Below the pieces are notes generated by a model that worked only from the letters and a program-made list of their open reading frames with translations, did no database searches and was not told the DNA's origin. The translations under genes and the position numbers were made by a program. From Acidobacteriota bacterium (GTDB lineage Bacteria > Acidobacteriota > Thermoanaerobaculia > Multivoradales > JAHZIX01), in the NCBI GenBank assembly GCA_020439725.1, contig JAGQSE010000319.1, positions 1 to 5,316 on the forward strand: a stretch of DNA of 5,316 nt, given 5' to 3'. Shown one piece after another: positions 1 through 5,316 of this stretch. Every line of letters starts with the position of its first letter. The stretch's first letter is position 1.

Positions 1-577
1 CGAGGTTGGTGACGTAGAGGTCGAGGTCGCCGTCGCGGTCGATGTCGGCCACCGCCACCCCCATGCCATAGCCGGTGGCGTGGATCCCCGCGCTCTCAGT
101 GACGTCGGTGAAGTGGAGCTCTCCGGTCTCGAGGTCGTTACGGAACAGCCGATCGCTGGGCGTTGGACCCGGGGCCCGGGCGTCGGCGTCAAGGGCGTGG
201 CCCTGGGTGAGATAGAGGTCGAGGTCGCCGTCGTCGTCGTAATCGAAGAGCGCAGCGCCGGGTCCCATGACCTCGGCGATGTAGAGCTTGCCCGACATGC
301 CGTTGACGTGGACGAAGTCGAGACCCACGGCGGCGGCACGCTCGACGAAGAGGTCGCCGGCGGGAGCCGCTTGCGAAGAGCTCGGTTGCGGAGCTTCCGC
401 GGGAGCTTCCGAACCCGGTGGCGCAGCGCGGGGCGACGAGCACGCGGTGGCGAGGAGGAGCCCTAGACCGAAGGCCGGAATGCCGGCGACCGGCAGCCGC
501 CAGCGGGACCTGGGCGTCCGAGAGGACGCGCGTCGGGGGGCGGCTCGGTGCTTCATGGGATCGATCGACACTACCAT
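1..577 (-). CDS. CRTAC1-like VCBS/FG-GAP repeat lipoprotein, N-terminal part (runs off the left edge)
   Basis: Read on the minus strand, an open frame begins at the ATG at 577-575 and continues past the left edge, giving 192 full codons. Residues 1-46 form a basic N-region, a hydrophobic stretch (VAGIPAFGLGLLLATAC) and a lipobox-like Cys at residue 46, so a Sec-exported lipoprotein is likely. A Pro/Ala/Ser-rich linker follows (about 47-73). Next comes a globular start with FVERAAAVGLDFVHVNG and EVMGPGAALFDYDDDGDLDLY (split motif, about 76-122), then SDRLFRN, HFTDVTESAGI and a second loop ADIDRDGDLDLY (about 177-188). The DxDxDGDxD loops are the Ca-binding signature of VCBS/FG-GAP beta-propellers, and the sequence around them resembles CRTAC1/ASPIC-UnbV proteins. 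The function of such bacterial proteins is mostly unknown. I prefer the 577 start because a GAGAG lies 5 nt upstream; an in-frame ATG at 556 with no Shine-Dalgarno is the alternative. It is divergent from the membrane-TPR pair. Confidence 0.88.
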   Translation of the reverse strand, partial: MVVSIDPMKHRAAPRRASSRTPRSRWRLPVAGIPAFGLGLLLATACSSPRAAPPGSEAPAEAPQPSSSQAAPAGDLFVERAAAVGLDFVHVNGMSGKLYIAEVMGPGAALFDYDDDGDLDLYLTQGHALDADARAPGPTPSDRLFRNDLETGELHFTDVTESAGIHATGYGMGVAVADIDRDGDLDLYVTNL

Positions 578-613
578 GGGGGCTCTCGCGGGCCACGAGA
601 CCTCGGGACCCGT

Positions 614-622
614 TGGTATACT
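614..622 (+). promoter_or_regulatory. Candidate extended -10 promoter element for the membrane-TPR pair
   Basis: TGGTATACT fits an extended -10 (TGn followed by TATACT, five of six matches to TATAAT) in an otherwise GC-rich 112-bp intergenic region. No recognisable -35 lies 15-19 bp upstream. It stands 67 nt before the ATG at 690, implying a leader of roughly 60 nt. The core GTATAC (616-621) is palindromic, so the opposite strand also reads TATACC at 620-615, 38 nt before the minus-strand start at 577. The site could therefore serve both divergent genes. This is motif matching only. Confidence 0.4.
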
Positions 623-689
623 CCAGGGCTCCCGCCGAGGTTGCGCCGGGGCGCGCCCGGGAGCCCCCGAAACCCCCTTCGAAGACATC

Positions 690-2822
690 ATGAAGCACTC
701 CCATCGCGCCGGGACCGAGCCCACCCCCGAGGCGACGCCGGCCGCCGCCTGGACCCGGGCTCTGCCTTGGCTCTTGGCTTTGGTGGTGTTCGCCGGCTAC
801 GCCGTGGCCTCATGGCCCAACGACTTCATCTACGACGACGTCCAGGTGATCCTCGAGCAGACGGCGCCGTCGGGGATCGGTGACGTGGCTCACTACTTCG
901 CCGAAGAGCACTTCCCGGGGTTGTCCTATTACCGGCCGGTGACACGCAGCACGCTGCTGGTGCAAAAGGCGCTCCACGGCGACGCGCCGCGACCCTTCCA
1001 CCTGTTCAACGCCGCCCTCGCCGGTACGCTCTTCCTGCTCACCTTCTGGCTGCTCCGCCGTCGGCCGTTTGACGCCGCCTTCGTGCCGGCGCTTCTCGGC
1101 GCGGCGCTCTTCGCGCTCCACCCGCTGGCCTCGTCGTGCGTCTACCCGGCGGCCTCGGGGCGCGAGACGATGCTGCCGGCGGTGCTGTCGCTGGCGGCGC
1201 TCTACACCTTCCTCCGCGACGGCCGCGGCTGGACCGTCGCGGCGGTCCTGACCTTCGCCCTCGCGCTGTTCAGCAAGGAGCAGGTGGTGACCTTGCCACC
1301 GCTTTTCCTGCTCGCCGAGGTCCTGGGTCTCGCCGAGCGCGAGCCGAGCGCTGAGGGGCGGCGCCGACGGTGGCTCCGCTGGGGGGCGATGGCGGTGACC
1401 TTGATCGGTTACTTCGCCGTCCGTCGGGCGCTCTTCGGCGGCGCGGAGTTCCGCTGGTCGGTGTTCTCGGAGCCGCTGGGGCCCGTGGTCTCGATCCTCT
1501 TCGGCATCCAGACGACGGTGGCGCCCTTCGCGGCGCTGCACTACGAGCCGCCTCTCGCCGTCTGGCTCTCTCCGGTGCGGCTGGTGCTGGCGCTGGCGGT
1601 CTTCGCCCTGCTCGCGTGGGTGGCGCTCCGGCGCTGGCCGCGGCTGCGCCCGCTGGCGCTCTTCTGCGCCGCTTTCTTCGTCGTCACCCAGGCACCCACC
1701 GCCAACATCCTGGTGCAAGAAGCCAAGTTCTCCGAGCGCTATGTCTTCCTCGGCATCTTCGGTGTCGTGGCGCTGGCGGCGACGGAGGTCTCGCAGCTCT
1801 GGGGCCGGCCGCGGGCTCGGCGCATCGTGACCGTCGCCGGGGCGGTGCTCGTCCTCACCGCGGCCGTGGTGAGCTGGCACCGCGGGGTCTACTTCCGGGA
1901 CGACCTGGCCTTCGCGAGCCAGTGGGCCCGCACCAACCCGACCAGCGCCATCGCCGAGATGGGCGTCGCCGCCGCGCTGGTCCGGCGCGGCGAGGCCGAG
2001 AGCTCCCTCGAGCACTATCAGCGTGCCATCGACCTCGATCCCGCCTACGCCGACGCCTACTTCAACCTGGGCAACACCCTCGCCGACCTCGGCCGCCGCG
2101 AGCCGGCGGAGCGCGCCTACCGCGAAGCCTTGGCGCACAAGGAAAGCCTCGCCCAGGGCTACCTCAACCTCGGCCGGCTGTTGCGCCAGGACGGCCGCCC
2201 GGCGGAGGCGGCGGAGGTGTTGCGCCGCGGTCTCGAACGGGGCGAGCCCTCGCCGCCCGTAGCCGCCGAGCTGCACCTGGCGCTGGCCGATTCGCTGGCG
2301 GATCTCGGGCGCGCCGACGAGGCCATCGCGGAGTATCGGACGAGCCTCGAGCAGAACCCCGGCTCCGCCCAGGCGTACTACGCCCTGGGCACCACGCTCC
2401 TCGCCCAGGGGCGTGGCGACGAGGCGATGACGGCGCTCGACAAGGCGCTCGAGCTCGATCCGGACCATGGCGAAGCCCACGTCAACCTGGGGGCGGCGCT
2501 GGCCCAGGCGGGGCGCTACGACGAGGCGCTGGGCCACTATCGCGAGGGCATCCGGCTGCGCCCCGACGACGCGGCGGCGGAGCTCAACTACGGTGTGCTG
2601 CTGATGATCCTGGGCCGTCCCGCGGAGGCGGTGGGCGCCCTCGCCAAGGGCGTCGAGCTCGAGCCGGGGGAGCCCCGGGCCCGCTTCCTCCTCGGCCAGG
2701 CCCTCGAGCAGACGGGGCGCGCCGGGGAGGCTCTCGCCCAGTACCGCGAAGCGCTGGCGCTGGCGCCGGGCTTCGCCGAGGCCCAGGCGGCGATCGAACG
2801 GCTGGCGGGGGGCGCCGGGTGA
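690..2822 (+). CDS. Polytopic membrane protein with C-terminal TPR array (TMTC-like / GT-C-type glycosyltransferase-like), first paralogue
   Basis: A protein of 710 residues in two halves. Residues 1-400 hold about 10-11 hydrophobic helices (near 25-41, 104-122, 129-146, 158-175, 180-196, 229-245, 263-281, 296-312, 319-334, 350-366 and 378-396). Residues 418-695 hold eight TPRs of mostly 34 residues, with a 4-residue insertion between repeats 3 and 4. Family-type motifs are NDFIYDD (44-50) after helix 1, YRPVT (81-85), HP (144-145), SKE (195-197) and SERY (348-351). This layout matches TMTC-like proteins, whose animal members are GT-C O-mannosyltransferases; a sugar-transfer role here is inference. 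The Glu found after the HP motif in the neighbouring paralogue is Ser149 here. The start at 690 is chosen because the open frame upstream, back to 288, runs antisense through the lipoprotein gene and looks non-coding. No strong Shine-Dalgarno is present (GAAG at 681-684 at best). It probably heads an operon with the next gene. Confidence 0.9.
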   Translation: MKHSHRAGTEPTPEATPAAAWTRALPWLLALVVFAGYAVASWPNDFIYDDVQVILEQTAPSGIGDVAHYFAEEHFPGLSYYRPVTRSTLLVQKALHGDAPRPFHLFNAALAGTLFLLTFWLLRRRPFDAAFVPALLGAALFALHPLASSCVYPAASGRETMLPAVLSLAALYTFLRDGRGWTVAAVLTFALALFSKEQVVTLPPLFLLAEVLGLAEREPSAEGRRRRWLRWGAMAVTLIGYFAVRRALFGGAEFRWSVFSEPLGPVVSILFGIQTTVAPFAALHYEPPLAVWLSPVRLVLALAVFALLAWVALRRWPRLRPLALFCAAFFVVTQAPTANILVQEAKFSERYVFLGIFGVVALAATEVSQLWGRPRARRIVTVAGAVLVLTAAVVSWHRGVYFRDDLAFASQWARTNPTSAIAEMGVAAALVRRGEAESSLEHYQRAIDLDPAYADAYFNLGNTLADLGRREPAERAYREALAHKESLAQGYLNLGRLLRQDGRPAEAAEVLRRGLERGEPSPPVAAELHLALADSLADLGRADEAIAEYRTSLEQNPGSAQAYYALGTTLLAQGRGDEAMTALDKALELDPDHGEAHVNLGAALAQAGRYDEALGHYREGIRLRPDDAAAELNYGVLLMILGRPAEAVGALAKGVELEPGEPRARFLLGQALEQTGRAGEALAQYREALALAPGFAEAQAAIERLAGGAG

Positions 2823-2846
2823 CGGCGGAGCGAGACGATTTCGAGA

Positions 2847-2862
2847 CGGGAGCAGACTCCCG
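2847..2862 (+). promoter_or_regulatory. Small perfect hairpin abutting the ribosome binding site of the second paralogue
   Basis: CGGGAG (2847-2852), loop CAGA (2853-2856) and CTCCCG (2857-2862) form a perfect 6-bp GC-rich stem with a tetraloop in the 50-nt gap between the two membrane-TPR genes. Its last paired base is the first G of the Shine-Dalgarno GGGAGGA. There is no T-run after it, so it is not an intrinsic terminator. It could affect ribosome access or coupling between the two genes, but chance is possible in such GC-rich sequence. Confidence 0.4.
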
Positions 2863-2868
2863 GGAGGA
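2862..2868 (+). promoter_or_regulatory. Strong Shine-Dalgarno that decides the start of the second paralogue
   Basis: GGGAGGA ends 4 nt before the ATG at 2873 (core GGAGG at 2863-2867, spacing 5 nt). This is the best ribosome binding site in the window. It supports 2873 as the start over an in-frame GTG at 2819, which overlaps the TGA stop of the preceding gene and would add 18 polar residues in front of the first hydrophobic helix. Confidence 0.8.
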
Positions 2869-2872
2869 CGCG

Positions 2873-5206
2873 ATGAGCGATGACGTGACCCGCCCGGCGT
2901 GGCGGACCTGGCTGCTGCCGCTGCTCCTGGTGGTGGCCGTGGCGCTGCCCTACCTGGGCTCTCTGGGCGGTCCCTTCATCTTCGACGACGGCCACGGGCT
3001 GGTCGAGAACCCGCACATCCGGTCGTTGTGGCCACCCTGGGCGCCGCTGGTCACCCCCGCTGACTCGCCGCTGACGCATCGCCCGGTGGCGAGCTGGACT
3101 TTTGCCGTCAACCACGCCCTCGGCGGCTACGACGTCACCGGCTACCACGTCGCCAATCTGCTCTTCCACCTGCTTGCCGTCCTCGCGCTCTTCGGCCTGG
3201 TGCGACGCACCCTCGAGCTCGACTCGATGCGCGCGCGATTCGGTGCCGCGGCGCCCTGGCTCGCCTTCGTGGTGGCGCTGCTCTGGGGCCTTCACCCGCT
3301 GGTCACCGAGGCCGTCGACTACACGGTCCAGCGCACCGAGATCCTGTTCAGCCTCTTCTATCTCCTGACCCTCTACGCCTTCGCCCGCGGTCTCGCGGCG
3401 GGGGAGCGCGAACGGATGCGCTGGTACACCCTCGCCGTCGTCGCCTGCGCGCTGGGGATGGGGAGCAAGGAGGTGATGGTCTCGGCCCCGCTGGCGGTTC
3501 TCCTCTACGATCGGCTCTTCGCCGGACCGGCGGGTGCTGCCGGCTCCTTCGCCGAGGCTTGGCGTCGACGCCGCACCGTGTACCTGGGTCTCGCGGCGAC
3601 CTGGCTGCTGCTCCTGCTGGTAATCCTCACCGGCGGCGGCCGGGCCAACTCGGCGGGTTTCGGGCTCGACAGCGTCGGCCCCCTCGACTATCTGCGCACC
3701 CAGGCGGGAGTCATCGTCCACTATCTGCGGCTCGCGGTGTGGCCGTCGCCGCTGGTCCTCGACTACGACGACTGGCCCATCGTCCACGGTTGGGGTGCCG
3801 CCGCTCCGGCGGGTCTCTTGGTGCTGGCTCTGCTGGCCCTCACCGTCTGGGCGCTCCTCCGCGGACGCGCCGCGGCCTTCCCGGCGGCCTGCTTCTTCCT
3901 CGTCCTGGCGCCGACCTCGAGCGTCCTGCCCATCGCCACCGAGGTGGCCGCCGAGCGCCGCATGTACCTGCCCCTGGCAGCCCTCGTCGTGCTCGCCGTG
4001 GTCGGGGTCTGGTGGCTGGCGCGAAAGCTCGGAGGCGAGGCCGCCGACGGTCCGCCGAAGACCCTGCGCTACGGTCTCGCGGCCGTCGCCCTGGTCCTCG
4101 CGGTCGCCCTCGCCTGGGGCAGCGCGGCGCGCAATCGCCAGTACGACACCGCGCTGACGATCCTCGGCGACACCGTCGCCAAGCGTCCCGGCAACTCCCG
4201 GGCGCTCAACAACTACGGCGTCGCACTGCTCGACGCCGGCCGCCTCAACGAGGCCATCGGATACTTCTCGAGCGCCCTCGAGATCGCCCCCGACGACAGC
4301 GCCCACACCAACCTGGGGCTCGCCCTCGCCCAGCGCGGCCAAGCCAAGCTGGCGGTGGAGCAGTACAGGAAGGCCCTCGAGATCAACCCGGACAACGCCA
4401 AGACGCTGGTCAACCTGGGCAACGCCCTGCTCCAGCAGGGGCAGCTGGAGGAGGCGGCGCAGCGCTATCGGCACGCTCTCGAGGTCGATCCGGGCCGCCT
4501 CGAGGCGAAGAACGGCCTGGCCGTCGTCGAGTTCCAGCTGGGCCAGCACGACGAGGCCTTGAAGGGCTTCGAGGAGGTCTTGGCCGAGAACCCCGACTAT
4601 CGCGACGCGCAGTTCAACCTGGGCATGGCCTACGCCCAGCTCGATCGGCTGCCGGAGGCCGAGGAGCACCTCGACGTGGCGGTGCGCCTCGACCCCGACC
4701 ACGCCCGCGCGCAGGGACAGCTCGCGCTGGTGCTCGCGCAGCAAGGGCGGGTCGCCGACGCGGTGCCGCACTTCCGCAAGGTCGTCGAGCTCCACCCCGA
4801 CGACGCGGAAGCGCACCTCAACCTGGCCAAGGCCCTCGCCGGCTCGGGGCGCCTCGACGATGCACTGCCGCACTACGAGCAGGCGGTGGCCCTCGAGCCG
4901 CGCTCGTCCACCCTCGCCGCGAGCCTCGCCTGGCTCTACGCCACCAACCCCGACGACACAGTGCGCGACGCCGCCAAGGCGGTGCAGCTCGCCGAGACCG
5001 CCGACAAGCTCTCGGGTGGCGGCGACCCGGTCGCCCTCGACACCCTCGCCGCCGCCTACGCCGAGGCGGGTCGCTTCCCCGACGCCGTGCGGGCGGCGGA
5101 GAAGGCCGTCGAGGTGGCCAGGAAGGCAGGTCGCGACGATCTCGCCCAGGCCATCGGTGCGCACCTCACCGAGCTTCGCGCCGGCCGTCCGCTGCGCGAT
5201 GGCTGA
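2873..5206 (+). CDS. Polytopic membrane protein with C-terminal TPR array (TMTC-like / GT-C-type glycosyltransferase-like), second paralogue
   Basis: A protein of 777 residues with the same plan as its upstream neighbour. The membrane half (1-420) has about 10-11 hydrophobic helices (13-30, 92-110, 127-141, 157-174, 184-198, 237-252, 272-290, 311-329, 336-352, 365-383 and 398-416). Motifs are FIFDD (35-39) followed by ENPHI, HRPVASW (69-75), HPLVTEAV (141-148), SKE (198-200), HYLRL (283-287), LAPTSSVLP (345-353) and ERRMYLP (361-367). These closely fit bacterial TMTC-like proteins, related to animal protein O-mannosyltransferases; catalysis is inferred, not shown. TPRs occupy about 441-678 in seven repeats, the second one residue short. 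A different C-terminal module follows: LAWLYATNPDDTVRDA (685-700), then LDTLAAAYAEAGRF (722-735), ending at GRPLRDG. The start at 2873 rests on a strong Shine-Dalgarno. It lies 50 nt after the first paralogue and is presumably co-transcribed. It keeps more canonical motifs than the first copy, so it is the better candidate for an active enzyme. Confidence 0.92.
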   Translation: MSDDVTRPAWRTWLLPLLLVVAVALPYLGSLGGPFIFDDGHGLVENPHIRSLWPPWAPLVTPADSPLTHRPVASWTFAVNHALGGYDVTGYHVANLLFHLLAVLALFGLVRRTLELDSMRARFGAAAPWLAFVVALLWGLHPLVTEAVDYTVQRTEILFSLFYLLTLYAFARGLAAGERERMRWYTLAVVACALGMGSKEVMVSAPLAVLLYDRLFAGPAGAAGSFAEAWRRRRTVYLGLAATWLLLLLVILTGGGRANSAGFGLDSVGPLDYLRTQAGVIVHYLRLAVWPSPLVLDYDDWPIVHGWGAAAPAGLLVLALLALTVWALLRGRAAAFPAACFFLVLAPTSSVLPIATEVAAERRMYLPLAALVVLAVVGVWWLARKLGGEAADGPPKTLRYGLAAVALVLAVALAWGSAARNRQYDTALTILGDTVAKRPGNSRALNNYGVALLDAGRLNEAIGYFSSALEIAPDDSAHTNLGLALAQRGQAKLAVEQYRKALEINPDNAKTLVNLGNALLQQGQLEEAAQRYRHALEVDPGRLEAKNGLAVVEFQLGQHDEALKGFEEVLAENPDYRDAQFNLGMAYAQLDRLPEAEEHLDVAVRLDPDHARAQGQLALVLAQQGRVADAVPHFRKVVELHPDDAEAHLNLAKALAGSGRLDDALPHYEQAVALEPRSSTLAASLAWLYATNPDDTVRDAAKAVQLAETADKLSGGGDPVALDTLAAAYAEAGRFPDAVRAAEKAVEVARKAGRDDLAQAIGAHLTELRAGRPLRDG

Positions 5207-5243
5207 GACCGGCGGCACCGCGGCTCGCGCCCGGTCCCTGGTC

Positions 5244-5252
5244 TGCTACCCT
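5244..5252 (+). promoter_or_regulatory. Possible extended -10 element before the right-edge gene
   Basis: TGCTACCCT in the 75-bp gap fits TGn plus a weak -10 (TACCCT, three or four matches to TATAAT depending on register). It lies 29 nt before the ATG at 5282. No -35 is visible. It resembles the TGGTATACT element upstream of the first membrane-TPR gene in form and position. The match is weak. Confidence 0.22.
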
Positions 5253-5281
5253 GAATCGTCCGCGCGTCCGGGGATCGCGCC

Positions 5282-5316
5282 ATGAAAGACCTGCTCAAGG
5301 ATCTCGATCGCATCAC
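5282..5316 (+). CDS. Start of an unidentified gene, truncated by the right edge
   Basis: An ATG at 5282 opens a frame reading MKDLLKDLDRI for 11 full codons before the window ends. GGGGA at 5270-5274 lies 7 nt upstream and is an acceptable ribosome binding site. The AAA codon and the amphipathic charged N-terminus look like a cytosolic protein start rather than the Arg/Pro-rich translation typical of wrong frames here. It is too short to assign a family. It follows the second paralogue by 75 nt on the same strand, so it could be a later member of the same operon or have its own promoter. Confidence 0.5.
   Translation, partial: MKDLLKDLDRI

Noticed and set aside
189..704. Minus-strand open frame of 171 codons overlapping the lipoprotein gene
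   Set aside because: It is in a different frame from the VCBS-encoding one, Arg-rich and without motifs. The frame starting at 577 carries the lipobox and the DxDxDGDxD loops.
810..2537. Open minus-strand frame of 575 codons opposite the first membrane-TPR gene
   Set aside because: Its translation is rich in Arg, Glu, Gln and His with no domain or hydrophobic helix. It mirrors the helices and TPRs of the plus-strand gene. Long antisense frames are expected when GC-rich third positions suppress stop codons.
2831..2848. Direct repeat CGAGACG (2831-2837 and 2842-2848) between the paralogues as an operator
   Set aside because: Two 7-bp copies 11 bp apart are weak evidence, CGA-rich words are common here, and the location inside a probable operon argues against an operator.
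1370..2872. In-frame upstream extension of the second paralogue, overlapping the first in another frame
   Set aside because: The translation is Arg/Gly/Pro-rich and lies over the well-supported first paralogue. The strong Shine-Dalgarno before 2873 marks the real start, so this is not a 1278-residue fusion.
1950..4900. Recurring short nucleotide words such as AACCTGGGCAAC in both genes, as mobile or regulatory repeats
   Set aside because: They encode the conserved N-L-G-N positions of TPR helix A and follow the 34-residue period, so they reflect protein repeats and codon bias.
2588..5218. Open minus-strand frame of 876 codons opposite the second membrane-TPR gene
   Set aside because: It shows a repetitive pattern (V-V-G-V-E-L, Q-V-E-V type) that is the reverse-strand echo of the TPRs. 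It also spans the gap between the two plus-strand genes without motifs of its own.
5207..5236. Inverted repeat GACCGG / CCGGTC after the second paralogue as a terminator
   Set aside because: The stem is only 6 bp with an 18-nt loop and no T-run follows. It is not convincing as an intrinsic terminator in GC-rich DNA.

Overview
The window is high-GC DNA (about 70% by eye) with dense, codon-periodic coding. It holds the start of one gene on the minus strand, two complete tandem genes on the plus strand, and the first codons of a fourth gene at the right edge. Several features suggest Acidobacteriota (for example Thermoanaerobaculia-like lineages), with Planctomycetota or Myxococcota as alternatives: a CRTAC1-type VCBS/FG-GAP lipoprotein, large membrane proteins with C-terminal TPR arrays, and a C-terminal signature of the 'LAW-x-x-AT...LDTLAAAYAEAGRF' kind. 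This assignment comes from gene content, not from a phylogenetic marker.

Layout: (1) 577 to 1, minus strand: the N-terminal part of a predicted exported lipoprotein with at least two Ca-binding-type DxDxDGDxD loops; it runs off the left edge. (2) 578-689: a 112-bp divergent intergenic region with an extended -10-like TGGTATACT, whose core GTATAC is palindromic. (3) 690-2822: a 710-residue polytopic membrane protein with eight C-terminal TPRs. (4) 2823-2872: a 50-bp gap with a small perfect hairpin directly against a strong Shine-Dalgarno sequence. (5) 2873-5206: a 777-residue paralogue of gene 3 with the same architecture, seven regular TPRs and an extra conserved C-terminal module. (6) 5207-5281: a 75-bp gap with a possible promoter. 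(7) 5282-5316: the first 11 codons of another gene.

The two central proteins resemble the TMTC-like group: GT-C-type polytopic membrane proteins with C-terminal TPRs, whose animal members are O-mannosyltransferases for cadherins. Both share a membrane-proximal DD motif after the first helix, an RPV loop, an H-P motif, an S-K-E motif and an E-R-(x)-(x)-Y motif before the last helices. They most likely arose by tandem duplication and form one transcription unit. A role in modifying exported proteins, perhaps including the divergently encoded VCBS lipoprotein with its Pro/Ala/Ser-rich linker, is a hypothesis from family resemblance and location. Nothing in the window proves an enzymatic activity. 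I found no mobile element, CRISPR array, tRNA or rRNA.
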